A stretch of DNA of 64,000 bases. Origin: Tanypteryx hageni. Lineage: Eukaryota; Arthropoda; Insecta; Odonata; Petaluridae. Within the stretch, counting starts at the first letter, position 1. The number at the start of each line of letters is the position of its first letter. Below, in pieces: positions 23,534 to 34,930 of the stretch. Location: the NCBI GenBank assembly GCA_028673005.1, contig CM054113.1:65114850-65178849 (forward strand). Reading direction: 5' to 3'. Both the position numbers and the translations under genes were made by a program. The notes below the pieces were generated by a model. The model had not been told where the DNA came from. It searched no databases and was given only the letters and a program-made list of their open reading frames with translations.

Positions 23534-24152
23534 ATCAAAAATCTGATGTGGCCACAACATGACTTTCTCCATATCTGTAATTTTTCTAAAATTCCAAATA
23601 GGTTACGTAATAATAAATATTTTAAGAAACCGCGAGAAATTTTTAGACTTGACAAAGAACAGAAATAAACTCAAACCATAGCCTTCCAATATTGAATAAA
23701 GCTCCAACAATTAAGAAAAGAAAAAGGAGCGTTACTAACATAAGACGTAACTAAGCGTCAATTGCTAACGATCGTCGACGAAAATTAAATTTTCTACAAC
23801 TTTTATTCCAATACATTTTTACATTCATCAAATATTAAAGCAAATATTTCAAAATAACGGATAAGTGATAAGAGTAAACACCCACTTCCAGTTGACCGAT
23901 TTTTACCAAAACTAATCAGTTCTTCTGACTTTTATAAAAATGTTAAATATAAAACTTCGCGTTGATCTGATTAATAGTTTTTGAGTTAGAGCACCCACAA
24001 AAAAGAAATCACGTACACACACACAGACATCATCGAGAAAATAGTCAAAACGTGTTCAGGAGACCTCAAAACGTGTATTTCCGTTGAAATCTCGAAGTCG
24101 GATTTTTTTCATGAAAACAATACTTTCCCCTATACTACGTATGGAGCAAGTA
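23534..24152 (-). repeat. Palindrome-ended repeat family, inverted copy 3
   Basis: Inverse of copies 1 and 4: it begins with aaatctgatgtggccac and gactttctccatat, and ends with tttcccctatactacgt, then atggagcaagta. It carries the (CA)n run, ttttgagttagagcaccc and the other interior blocks in reverse order. Together with copy 1 it forms a long imperfect inverted repeat around 21215-24152. Confidence 0.75.
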
Positions 24153-24985
24153 AAAATTAAACCAAATGCTACTAAATTAAGCACTTAGTCTAACAATAAG
24201 TTAAAATGTCTTACATTTTGTATAAACAGCCCAGCGTTGAAACTGCTTTAAGGTCAACTTCGATGTTTGATATCATCAACATCAATATTATGTTAAAATT
24301 CGAAGCTGAATAGACAAGCTGGACCTATGACTTATTTCAAACGATATAGCGAGCTATTATATATACATGAAAGGGTTAAGAAAAATCATATTTACATTTC
24401 AACTGAAATGCAGAGAAACCTTTCTCTTAAAATCAACATTAGCTAAGCTGCCGCTTGAGACGTACTTATGGATTTCCCAAACCTTTTAAGGATATAGAAG
24501 TTCCATTTATCTTGTTCCATCAACTTGCGAGGCAAACATTCATACGATTGAGAGACATCCGAAGGCATACTTACTTTGCCCGAAAGTCGCACAAGATGAC
24601 AACTTATATAAGACGTAAGCTGTCCAAAAAGCTGATGGATGAGAAAATATTCGACCTCAATCAATCTACATAGTAACTATTTAGCTCGGGCTATATTTAA
24701 AAAGTCGTTTTTTAACCTCCACGCCTACTCAGTCATCCTTTCCGTCAACCCCAGGCCAAAAAATCACGTCCGACGTTCACAAATCCCGTCGTGTCTACCT
24801 ACGTCACAGTACGTCAGTGACGTCAGCTGGATGGGATCCAAATGTGGCTGTTGAGAAGGGAAGCGTGTGGGGCCCCGAAGAGTTAATGTAGATGGTTGTC
24901 CATGCAACGGGCGTCGGTGGTGCAACCTGTGTTTACTTACCCGCCATCCCAAATAGAAGACCCTGCTGCATCCACCCCATCCCCC
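24153..24985 (+). other. Intron sequence, nothing recognised
   Basis: AT-rich to about 24720, then more GC-rich. A palindromic CRE-like tgacgtca lies near 24819-24826, next to another acgtca. No exon is supported. Confidence 0.4.
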
Positions 24986-25400
24986 TCCCTGTGTGCTCGC
25001 CTTCCAATTCTCTCCCCATCCCACTTATACACCTCCACTTCCTCTCTCCCCCTCTTTCTCTGTTCTCTCTCCTCACATCCTCTCCTACCCTTCCGCCTCT
25101 CCTCCCTCTTCTTTCCTGTCCAATCCCTCATATCCCTCTGCCCATCTGACTTTCCCATACTTTCCCCCCACTTTATGCTCCTCCCTCTACACTTATAACT
25201 ACTTCACAGACTCGGCATCTCCCCAGCCCTACCTTTCTCTCCCCTCATACCACCTTTCTTTCCCACCTCCTTCCAGCTACATATTCCACATCTCCTGACT
25301 CGTCCCTCTCCTCGAGGCAATCTTCCGCTCCTGTTCCCTTTTTTCCTTACGGCTTAGCCTTCTAAACTCTTTCTCTCTCCCCTCCCCCTCTCCAATTTCT
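24986..25400 (+). repeat. Pyrimidine-rich (CCTCT) tract
   Basis: C/T-dominated stretch of about 400 bases on the + strand, of the same kind as 4718-6935 but less pure. Overlapping open frames of 85-101 codons rich in Pro, Ser and Leu are a result of the composition. Confidence 0.75.
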
Positions 25401-25963
25401 TAGCGTCTCCATCTATTATAAGGATATTTTTACGTTAGATACTGACGCGAATATTTTTTGGTTGGCCAGGATTTATGGTATCTAAAAAAAACAATTAATT
25501 TACAGCACTAAACAAGGCTATAAATAAAGCATAATGTCTACACTTTTTGCCTGTTAATTTATTTCTTAAGGAGGTGGATTCCTCTTCACTGAACTTGAAA
25601 TGTGGACTTAAAGCGTCAATTTTTTGCCGTTTTTAGACTACGACAACTTAAAGGGTGCTGACTTGTTATTCTTATGTTGCATCTAAAAATACTAACAAGT
25701 AGGGGTGTACACGGTTTTCCCGTGGTACAGAAGTGCTTTTCGTCAAATTCGACTTAGTATAATCGTATATTAATGTATTTTTGACCTGTTCTCACCATTT
25801 TTATTTCGTTTTGCCATTCTGCATTCGCTCTACAAACGAAATTTCTTTGAAATCGGTTAATCCTATGTACTCCAAATTCATAGTTACAGAAAAATTCTAA
25901 CCTTGATATTGTGGCAGCCCTGTTTACTCGACCTGGTTGAAAAATGCTATTTTGGTTATTTAT

Positions 25964-26676
25964 TACTTTCTCCATATACGTGGTATAGGGGAAAGTATGT
26001 ACATATTGTATCCATGAAAAAAATCGACTTCGACATTTCAACGGAAATACACATTTTGAGGTCCCCTGAACACGTTTTGACCATTTTCTCGATGTATGTG
26101 TGTGTGTGTGTGATAGCTTTTTTGTGGGAGCTCGAACTCAAAAACTATTATAATCAGGTGAACGCGAAATTTTATATTTAACATTTTTATAAAAGTCAGA
26201 AGAATGATCAGTTTTGGTAAAAATCGGTCGACCGGAAGTGGGTGTTTACTCTTGTCACTTATCCATTATTTTGAAATATTTGCTTTAATATTATATAAAT
26301 GTAAAAATGTATCGGAATAAAAGTTGTAGAAAATTAAATTTTCTACAACCTTTGTTTGAAACATTTTCCCATATAATGCATTGTTTAAGAGAAATCTTAT
26401 ATTTTTAGCTGCCACCATCATGCCACCTACCGACGATTGTTAACAATTGACGCTTAATTACGTTTTAGTAACGCTCCTTTTTCTTTTCTTAATCGTTGGA
26501 GCATTGTGGCTATATCCAATATTGGAAGGCTATGGTTTGAGTTTATTTCTGTTCTTTGTCAAGTCTAAAAATTTCTCGCAGTTGTTAAAATATTTATTAT
26601 TATGTAACCTATTTGGAATTTTTAGAAAATTTACAGGTATGGAGAAAGTCATGTGGTGGCCACATCGGATTTTTTA
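25964..26676 (+). repeat. Palindrome-ended repeat family, copy 4 (longest)
   Basis: About 713 bp, from tactttctccatatacg to tggtggccacatcgg. Both ends can fold: TACTTTC..CC..TATAC with its complement at the left, and ATGTGG-TGG-CCACAT at the right. The interior carries a section (cggtcgaccggaagtgggtg, about 26226-26245) that is missing from copy 1 but present in inverted copy 3. No gene. Confidence 0.75.
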
Positions 26677-26689
26677 TATTAAGATTATA

Positions 26690-27060
26690 TATTTCGTTTA
26701 AATACAATCGATCAATTCTCTAGAAATTTCGTGTAAAAGAAATATTATTCTACTTTTTATTGTGGCAGCCCTGCCCCTTAGCTTAGCTTTAAACATCTTG
26801 ATTTCACTATGGTATGTTGTACAAATCTTATATACAAAATTTAGTTTAAATCCGTTCAGCAAATTCTTTCCAAATCCATAATTACTGAAAGAGTTTAATT
26901 TGTAATTGTGACACCACTGTTCGGCTGATTTGGTCCAAATATGCTAATATGGTTTTGTATATATGTGTATATTATAAGTGTTAAATTTGGTTAAAATTGA
27001 TGAGGACAGTTCAACACAAATATGTGTAAAAGGAAATTCTTTTATTACTTTTATTGTAGC
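26690..27060 (-). repeat. GGCTGCCACAAT-type phased repeat, inverted fragment
   Basis: On the minus strand, units begin with CAGGGCTGCCACAAT (seen as attgtggcagccctg at 26759-26773; a single one also at 25911-25925). They continue with aaccaaatttaacact-like blocks. The same unit structure lies at 29400-29880 and 61250-62130 on the + strand. Confidence 0.55.
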
Positions 27061-27129
27061 ATTCCTACTTTCTATATCTACACTACACTTTTGGTATTCC
27101 TTCTCGTAAATAACGTAACGGACTATGAA

Positions 27130-27625
27130 AATCATTTCCTTCTCCTTCCGTCTTTCTCTCCTTCTCGTATTAAAAGCCTTCACAGCACGCTAAAACCCAT
27201 AAGGACTGGAATAACAATATGATTTTTGAGGTTCAACTATGTAATTGGTAGGCAAAGCAACATCCCGTTAAAATGGCAAGTTTTCCCCAAATATGCGAAT
27301 TAAACGTTTAATATGAAGGATTTCGCACAGTAAACGAAAAGCGATGAACAGAATAAGAAACCTTGTAATTTTTCTTTTAAAATGGTCTAAATATAAAGGT
27401 CGTGAGTCCATTCTTTCTAATTATAATCTCAAAAAGAAGAAAAACCTGCACGTCAAAAAATCGATTTTTACGTGTTATCTTATGGAGAATGCAAATCATT
27501 CCCTGGAGTCGAACCCTGGATGTTTTTCGTAAATTTTCCTTCTTCATAGCTTTTTTATATCCGAGTAGATTATCTCTGCCAAATTTCAAGTTTATATCTG
27601 CCTATTTGATCGAGTTATTTGCGTT
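27130..27625 (+). repeat. Dispersed non-coding repeat, copy 2 of 3
   Basis: Shares with 3396-3800 and 37060-37480 the order: CT-rich block and cgtattaaaagcc; gaataagaaa; ttcttttaaaatggtc; atcgatttttacgtg; ctggagtcgaaccctgg; tctgccaaatttcaag. This is the longest copy. Small open frames on both strands inside it are not conserved between copies. Confidence 0.55.
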
Positions 27626-27689
27626 TTAAGTATATTCCAGGAATCAGGAACCCAGGAATCGGACGTGTGTGTATATATATATATATATA

Positions 27690-29365
27690 CAGGGTGTCCG
27701 GTGACTTTATGTCATAACTTCGGGATCTTATTCCTTAAGTGATTTTGAGTAAAAAATGTCATATGAACATGGGTCCGATTCTCATTTGTTACAGAGTTAG
27801 GGGCAATTGAAATTATCTCGCCCTTTGATTTGTACAACTTAATGCCTGAAAAATGGATTGTTTCAATGATTATTCTTATACATTGTTAATTGTTGAAAAA
27901 TGTACTATTTAAATAATCATTCGTTTACATTGATACTTAATCCATTGTTACAACAATTGTTCAAAATGGCCGTCTTCAGCTTGGATGCACAATCTGGCCC
28001 GTTTGAGTAGGGAACGTGAAACAGCACGAAGAACTGCAGCGTTATTAACGCGCCTCGCAGCATCAAAAATTAGCTGAATAAGTTCTTCCTTCGTGCTCAC
28101 TTTGGCTTCAGACGCAATGTTTTTCATTTGCTCCTACACATGGAAATCCAACGGACTGAGATCCCGAAACCTCGGCGGCCAATCCTGCGCACCGCCACGA
28201 CCGATCCATCGGTTAGGGAACTTCTAGTTAAGATACAGCGTACCGTTCCTACTAAAATGGGGGGGTTCCCCGTCATGCTGGGAGTACATATGAAGTCGTG
28301 TTTGCAGAGAAATGTCTTCTAAGAGACCCGGCATTTCATTTTCCAAAACATCAGCATAAATGGCACCTGTCAGACGTGGCGGGAAGAAGTACGGTCCAAC
28401 CAGCTGGTTCCCAATGACACCACTCCACACGTTCACAGAAAAACGGAGTTGGAAGTAACTTTCAACTGTTCAGTGAGAATTTTCGCAAGCCCATTATTTA
28501 TTCCATCACGAGTAAACTGCGCCTCGTCCGTGAACAAGATGTAACGGTTCAGGCGGGGGTGTGCATTTAACCAACGGCAGAATTTCAACCGACTAACCAT
28601 ATCCCCGAGTTGAAGATCCCGAACTTGCTGGATATGGTATGGATCAAGTCCCTCATCGTGTAATGTTTGCCAGACTCATTCTCGGAACGTTGAGACGGGC
28701 GGACATTCCTCGTGTACTAAGACGTGGACTTAGCTGAACCATTTGAATAATATTTTCCTCCTCATCCACATTAACTTGTACTGGACGTTCAGCTCTCAAA
28801 GACACGGAAATGAGCCATTTTCTCGTAAATGTCGGTGAACTTGAATAAAAGTACGTCGATCTGGTGTTCTTCTTTGTGGAAATCGTCGTCAATATTCGTA
28901 AACGGCAGAAACGGAGTTTCCATCGCAAAACCCGTACACGAAGTACATATCCGCATAGTCTTAATTTAAAAATGTATACGGCATTATTAAAAGCTAATGA
29001 TAACACACGTGTCACAGCGCACTACACGTTCTACTGACATGCTGCCTGCGAGCTTGCAAATTACGTCCACGTCTGTTGTGCAAGCGTCATGCTTCTCATT
29101 ATTGTAACAATGGATAAGTATCAATGTAAACGGCTGATTATTTAAATAATACATTTTTCAACAATTTAAATTTTATACGAATAATTATTTAAACAATGCA
29201 TTTTTTCAGCCATTGAGTTGTACAAATCAAAGGACGAGATAATTTCAATTGCCCCTAACTCTGTAACAAATGAGAATCGGACCCATGTTCATATGGCATT
29301 TTTTACTCAAAATCACTTAAGGAATAAGATCCCGAAGTTACGACATAAAGTCACCGGACACCCTG
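27690..29365 (-). mobile_element. Mariner-like element with long inverted repeats
   Basis: A 1676-bp unit flanked by TA on each side (27688-27689 and 29366-29367), the duplication typical of the Tc1/mariner superfamily. The ends begin CAGGGTGTCCGGTGACTT, and the inverted repeats stay well matched for about 150 bp, extending with more differences to about 270 bp. Between them is a transposase remnant on the minus strand. Such long inverted repeats are unusual for classical mariners. Confidence 0.85.
27990..29015 (-). pseudogene. Mariner-like (DDE) transposase pseudogene
   Basis: Minus-strand remnant inside the 27690-29365 element. The segment 28224-28436 reads VWSGVIGNQLVGPYFFPPRL, then TGAIY..., and MYSQHDGEPPHFSRN. 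Further on (about 28160-28210) are RWIGRGGAQDWPPR and a DLSPLDFHV variant of the usual SPDLNPLDFFLWG block. These are the second-Asp and third-acidic regions of the DD-type transposases common in arthropods. The upstream part (28653-29015) holds diverged N-terminal sequence in another frame. Stops and frameshifts between the pieces show that it is inactive. Confidence 0.7.
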
Positions 29366-29399
29366 TATATACTATGGAGATGCCCATTGAAATTCTACT

Positions 29400-29880
29400 G
29401 GAAAGTTTTTAATTAAAATTTCGTGAATAGATTATCCAAGTCAATGGAGTGCCACAATTGCATAATAAAATTTTCTGTAGTTATGCTTTTGGAAGGAAAA
29501 GGCCAAACCGAATTCAGCCAAATTTGGTACATAGAATTTTCACAGAAATTCATGGCCACAATGCCATACTTCGACCCGATTATGTAAGTAGGGGTGCCAC
29601 AATTGCAAAGTTAAACTTTACGGTAATTATGAATTTGGAAGGAATTGGCTGAACGGATTTCAACGAAATTTTGTATGAAGGAGTTATGCAGGATAAAAAA
29701 AAACAAAAATAAGATTTTTAGGGTGGATATACAAAGCAGGGTTGCCAAAATAAAAGTAATAAAAAATTTCTTTCTATAAGTGTTTGTGTTGAACTGTCCT
29801 CATCGATTTTAACCAAATTATAATATTTATTATGTACACATATATAAAACCATAATAGCATTGGACCGGATCAACTTAAA
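29400..29880 (+). repeat. GGGTGCCACAATTG-type phased repeat
   Basis: Units start at ggagtgccacaattgcat (about 29447), ggggtgccacaattgca (about 29591) and cagggttgccaaaat (about 29736), about 145 bp apart. Each contains either an 'aattggctgaacggatttcaac' type of block or 'ttgaactgtcctcatcgat' with aaccaaatt. The order of the block types alternates as at 61250-62130. Confidence 0.6.
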
Positions 29881-30300
29881 AGGGGTAATGTGAAAAATAT
29901 CAAAACGAAATGCTGGCATCATGAATGTCTTTCGACTGCAAATAACTCGTGTATGAATAATAGATAATAAATAAACGAAGTTCTCAGTGGTGGGGAGTTC
30001 CCATTAGTGTGAAGGGCGGCGATAAATAATGCGCTATTGTTTTTATGCAATAGATAAAAAAGAATAAAAAGACTGAGGAGAAAGGTTTTAGTGTCGACTC
30101 AACTTGGGAAGGACTCATTGCATAGAAATGGATTCGATTTTCATTCTCCATATGAACATGCCTTAAATATTTTTACATATCGTGCTACAATCGTGTAACA
30201 ATTGCTTCAGCGACCCGGGTAACTTGTATTAATTCTACAAATATCGCATACACGATGACATGACGGGACACTAACAATTCACCGATAGAAGATTCCAACA
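29881..30300 (+). repeat. Solitary foldback-element module
   Basis: Contains caaaacgaaatgctggcat and catgaatgtctttcgactg, then gcaaataactcgtg and atgaataataga at 29900-29970. This is the interior module of the foldback elements at 34138-34930 and 48470-49412, here without their TTCATCGAAT-type ends. The rest of the interval has no recognised feature. Confidence 0.45.
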
Positions 30301-30520
30301 TATCTAATATATTATAACCGCTGTGTCTCTGCCTGCGTGCCTTCGTCTGAAGCCTCGAATGATGTCACCTTCCGGCATGAACGCAAATAAACCGAGAACG
30401 CTCGGTTCGATTTCGACGAATCTTTCGGCTGAATACTCGGCGCAAACTCTTGCAGGTTTTAAGTGGGTAGACGTCCCACGGAAAGGCATGGGTTCGATAC
30501 CAGGATAGTTTTCGTTTTTT
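30301..30520 (+). other. Possible tRNA-derived fragment
   Basis: Near 30488-30498 is a perfect B-box-like gggttcgatacc followed by aggatag and T-runs (ttttcgttttttc). The tail resembles that of the tRNA-like sequence at 18198. A complete cloverleaf cannot be drawn, so this is at most a decayed tRNA-derived element. Confidence 0.25.
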
Positions 30521-31631
30521 CATTTGATTAACACGTAATAGGCTAGAATACTATGTGTAGACCTTTATTCTTTAACATTTTAAAATATCTTACAATAAAG
30601 ACTGTCTCGAGATTTATAAAATTTCACGCAGAAAGAAATTAATATTCATATTCTTACCGCCGATTCTGTTTAATTTTTGTTTGCTCATATTTTGTTTATA
30701 TTCAATTTTTAACCGATTTTTCAACATTTCAATTGCTGATCTCGGTTTTTTGCATTGTTAGACACGGACTTTCAAGTGCATTTGCGCTAAGCTTACAATG
30801 AAAGAAACACATCAAGGACAATAACCGATTAAAAATTTATGTGAAAAGTTTCGTGTAAATGTAACACAAATGAAACACGTAGCGAAGAAAAGAAACGATT
30901 CCAATGCATTGTAATAATGAACAACTTAACATTTCAAAGATATTTCACGCATACATTGAAAATATCTTTTCATTTGCAATTTTTATTGCGCAGTTTAAGC
31001 AATTACTATGTTGATAATGTTTGTAATTAATTTCTTTCGATATTGACGCGTAGCCGGTGCATTGATTACTTAATATTAAACAAACCACAGAACATACGAT
31101 TTGCTGTACCATCAGAAATAATGAACAAAACAAAAAGTATTGTGTGCCGGTAGTCTAAATCATGTAGGTATGTGCTTTTGCTTATGAAAATGCTGTGAGC
31201 TATATAATTACTTTAAGAGGGGCAATAAAAGTAGTTCAACTAATAACACTCTTTGTAACAATTTTTTTGTCATAGGAACTATCGCATTGGGTCACTTCAC
31301 GCAAGGGTCTCTAGATGTTTGCAGGAAGTATTGCAACACAGGCTCCTAGTCGATATCTGTAATCCTAAAATGAATTATTACAGAAAATATGGCAGGCATA
31401 GGAATTTATTTTAAGTGGCAAGCTATATTCAGATATATTTAAAATTTTGTGCGTTAATCATTACTGTCGTAATATGCCAAACAAGATAAGTAACTGTTTT
31501 CATATATTAATGGGTTTGTTACCTGCTAATCATCAGACAGGAACAATAACGCTGAATAGGTGGCGGGCGGAAAATTCTTCGAAAAGGCAGCGAGAGAGGG
31601 AGACAGGAGAGAGAGAAGAGAGAGCTTATGC
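30521..31631 (+). other. AT-rich intron sequence, nothing recognised
   Basis: No exon, RNA gene or element boundary could be supported. An AG-rich purine stretch at 31582-31624 directly precedes the foldback-like element at 31632. Confidence 0.5.
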
Positions 31632-32315
31632 GGCCCCCGGGAAATTCCCAGAAAATCAATTCTTCGAAAGATGTTCTTCGAAAAACCAGTTTACCTCGGA
31701 GAGGTATTTCTTGCTTTTCAGGTTTTCGTCGGAGAGGTTAGACGATTAAGTTGCCGAATAGGATAACCTACTACCTAAAGTCGTTAACAGCGCCTATTGG
31801 CGATCTTATCGGATATACTCTCCGCTATAAGTTACGTTGGGTTTTGTTGAATGCTGAAATGCCATTGTTTTCTGTTACTTTGGACGTCTTGTTTTTCGAA
31901 GAATTTTCCCTGCTCCCGACGAAAGAACAAAAGGAGCGACGCGGCGTCTTCCGCGAAAGCCCGCCTCGAGTGTATTCTAAGAAAGGAGGAAAAGTGCGTG
32001 GGTTATATCGCCTTTACAATCGACTCCCTTCGAGACCTTCACAGTCCAGTCGAGGCGGGGACCGAGTCACGTGAGAAGCCTCCTTCGGACGAGCCGGTCG
32101 TTTTCGATAAAGGACGAGAAAGAATAGTAGAAATAACATTCGCGAGGTGGTAGAACGCACGTGCTATTTTTTCGAACAACATATTTTCCCGAAGAATCGA
32201 TTTTCGATAGGTAATTGAGCTTCGAAGGATGGATTTTCGATAAGTCTACTCGGAGAATCGATTTTCGAAGAATTGATTTTCGAAGAATCGATTCTCGGGG
32301 AATTTCCCGGGAGGC
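31632..32315. mobile_element. Foldback-like element with TTCGAAGAAT subterminal repeats
   Basis: Left end ggcccccgggaaattccc followed by aatcaattcttcgaaa is the inverse of the right end, ttttcgaagaatcgattc then ggggaatttcccgggaggcc. Several further copies of cgaagaatcgatttt sit inside the right arm (32170-32295), and ttcttcgaaa repeats sit in the left arm. The interior is unique DNA without a convincing gene. No target duplication could be fixed. It ends 98 bp before the ATG of the FLYWCH exon, so it may supply part of that transcript's promoter or leader. Confidence 0.6.
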
Positions 32316-32413
32316 CTGCTAACCTCCCCTCCGTTCCGTTGCCCTCTCTTTCTCTCTCCCCGGCTGTTTAGTCACATTTCTGCCTCGGTTGAACAAGGAC
32401 GTTTACGACCGAG
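32316..32413 (+). promoter_or_regulatory. Leader of FLYWCH exon
   Basis: A pyrimidine run (ccctctctttctctctcccc) followed by ggctgtttag at 32362-32371 forms a plausible splice acceptor, so the FLYWCH exon may have a spliced 5' untranslated exon. An in-frame TGA 24 bases before the ATG shows that translation must begin at 32414 in this frame. If the upstream NOS1AP exon spliced in here, the reading frame would shift and stop within about 25 codons. Confidence 0.4.
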
Positions 32414-32741
32414 ATGCCTCTACATTTTGTGGCCAGTGAAAAAGGCAAGCGCAAGTTGTGTTTCGAAAATCACTTCTTTTTCAAGGACAAACAAATAGGT
32501 GACAAGATTTATTGGAAGTGCGAACTGTTTCAGAAGAGCAAATGCAAGGCTCGTGTGACTACGGTGGGTGAACGTGTTATTGTCCGCTGTCCCGAACACA
32601 ACCATCCGGATGACGCCGCACTTGTCGATTTCATGGACGTGGCGGCAGTTACGCAAAACAACGTGAAGATCGAACCCGACGCAACGAACTATACCTATTC
32701 GAGTGCTTCATATGCGTCATATGGACTGAAAGTGGAGCCAT
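32414..32741 (+). CDS. FLYWCH zinc-finger exon nested in NOS1AP intron
   Basis: Begins at ATG (gaccgagATGc) and ends before the donor gtaagt, in phase 1, after 109 codons. Residues 4-62 form one FLYWCH-type zinc finger: FVASEKGKRKLCFENHFFF, an invariant YWKCELFQKSKCKARV, then the HNH pair of CPEHNHPDD. The family binds DNA or mediates protein contacts and is frequent in arthropods, for example in some mod(mdg4) isoforms. After the finger come two sumoylation-type motifs, VKIEP and LKVEP, in an acidic Tyr/Ser-rich tail. The donor phase matches the acceptor of the NOS1AP exon at 33270 (528-bp intron), giving ...LKVEP-Y-TTPDVVEADDGG. It could equally be the first exon of a separate gene whose other exons I did not find. 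Confidence 0.8.
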
Positions 32742-33269
32742 GTAAGTTTTTAATTCGTAAATAACATCTCTGATATGTTACCGGTGTATGCGAATAAATC
32801 AATACCACAAATTCGTGCTGTTCCAACGAGAAATAGCTCGTTGTTACACGATACTCCGAGGAGTGATGCGATGATTTTATGATTGAGACTACTTGCGTCA
32901 TACTTTGTGTGTTCAAGTTAGGTACATTCATTCATGAACCGCAAGGGAATTAAGGGGTGAATTGAAATATACATTAGTGAGCAGCGAATGAATTAATTAC
33001 CTTCGTATATGCTACAAATCGTTTTGTGGCTTACGTTTACCTACATGACCATCCTGCAATCCGCGAAAGACATACGGCAGGGAGTGCCATTGAACCATAC
33101 CTATATTACATATAATCTCCGTTAGCCTCTCGCATCGGATTCGGTCACCTAAGCCTTTCATTCTATGTTTCTATTGGATTCTATCGTTGAATACTCTTAA
33201 GATTTCTTTGGTATCAATTTACGTCGATTCTCATCGCATTTATTCTCATGTTTTTATTTCCTTATTCAG

Positions 33270-33499
33270 ATACGACGCCGGACGTCGTGGAGGCTGACGA
33301 CGGCGGAGAAGCCTCTCCCCTCGATGCCCTGTTCCTCACGCCCCCCGACACCTCCCCTCACCCGCCACCGCCCGCCCCCTCGGGCTCCTCCCCCTCTCTC
33401 CGCCCCTCCCTCACGCTTGATGCCACCATCGCTACTCAGCATCACTCCGGAAACGCCGTCACTACCCCCGGAGGGAACCCAGGGAAGAGGTCGCCAGTG
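33270..33499 (+). CDS. NOS1AP: NOS1AP homologue, linker exon
   Basis: Follows acceptor ttattcag with two bases completing a codon, and ends in phase 0 before gtgagt. It encodes TTPDVVEADDGGEASPLDA, then LFLTPPDTSP and a Pro/Ser-rich segment, about 76 residues with no folded domain. Strong third-position GC contrasts with the AT-rich flanks and supports coding. This exon is the natural splice partner of 13727 (making GAT, Asp) and could also accept the FLYWCH exon (making TAT, Tyr). The TPP/SP sites suggest proline-directed phosphorylation, which is inference. Confidence 0.75.
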
Positions 33500-34130
33500 G
33501 TGAGTTTTCATAATTATTGGAGGAGAATATGGTAAAAACCCTACAATCTCTGCTTGTTTTATTCTATTTCTTTAATAGTGTTGAAAGTCAATCGGTGAAC
33601 AATTTTACGAATTATATCAGGAATACTCATTAAATTTCTAGATAATTTCCCGTAAAGAAATATTCGTACTTGAAGCCATGTAATGAAAGTCCATCTAATG
33701 ACCTATAATAAATTGAGTTGTTGTTTCCAACTTCAATTCCTTTAATCGACTTGAGACCACGCAATTTATTATGTAACTTCTTGACTTTAGCTTATATATT
33801 AGCTTAACGTTCTCTATCGTCCTTAAAACATTAAAATTTCCTACGTCATCCTCCATCCAACTTACTTCAGGAGCCATGAAAGAGTTGCAGTTTTCCTTCT
33901 AAATTTCCACAAACTATACTTATTCTCTAAATCTCCAGCACTGTTGCCAAGCTACACTTGTTCAGCCTAAGACTGTTTCAAGTGTTATTTTGTTAAATGT
34001 GACACTAAAACTTTTAGTTTCACATGTCATTCAAATAAAAATACTTCATTCTCTTTCATGATAAAAGAATCGAGGAAGACTGTTGAATCATTTTTGGATG
34101 ATACCTATCAATTGGGGGAAGGGAATAATC
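33500..34130 (+). other. Intron sequence, nothing recognised
   Basis: AT-rich intron between the linker exon and the coiled-coil exon. No additional coding or RNA feature is supported. Confidence 0.5.
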
Positions 34131-34137
34131 TTGGGTC

Positions 34138-34930
34138 TAGGAAAATTCATTCATCACAATTCACCGATCACAATTCAACGAATCGCAATTCACCGAATCA
34201 CAATTCATCGAAAAAGCAATTCATCGAATGTATTATTCATCGAATTTATTATTCATCGAAATTTTCAATGCACCTTAAGGAGATGGAGGGAAGGGGAAAA
34301 ATGAAAGTAACATAAACGGAATGTTGGCAACATGGACGTCTTTCGAGCGATTATAACAATTGGAAAAATAATAAGTAAAAATTAACCATTACCGTTTAAG
34401 GCGTGGGTATGAGGAAGAAAGAAGCAAGATTAAATATAACAAAACGAAATACTGGCATCATGGGTGTCTTTCCACTGCAAATAACTCGTACATGAATAAT
34501 AAATATATAAACAAATTATGCTCATAGGAGTGGGGAAGGGGGACCTCCCTCTTTTCTTTTTTAAATGTTTAACCTTCCCCATTTCCTCCCCTACCCACAC
34601 CCCCGTGAGCTTAATCTGGTTATATATTGTTTATTATTCATGTGCGAGTTATTTATCCTTAAACGGTAATGGTTTATTCTTATTTATTATTGTTCCAATT
34701 GTTGTAATCACTCGAAATACGTCCATGTTGCCAGCATTCTGTTTATATTACATCCGCTCTCCCCGTTCCCCCCATCTCCATCAGGTGAATTGGAACTTTC
34801 AATGAATATTACATTCGATGAATTGTGGTTCGGTGAGTTCACATTTCGATGAATTGCTTTTTCGATGAAATGTGATTCGGTGAATTGTGGTCGATGAATA
34901 GTTTCGATGAATTGTGATCGATGAATTTTA
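34138..34930. mobile_element. Foldback element A (TTCATCGAATTG ends)
   Basis: The left arm starts taggaaaattcattcatc and is built from repeats of the type aattcaccgaatcacaattc. The right arm repeats tgaattgtggttcggtgaa-like units inverted and ends near gaattttacgg. Internally the arms continue as inverse copies: cggaatgttggcaacatgg at 34318 against ccatgttgccagcattctg at 34723. The whole 0.8 kb can therefore fold on itself. It has no gene. Element B (48470-49412) has the same ends and interior. Confidence 0.75.
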
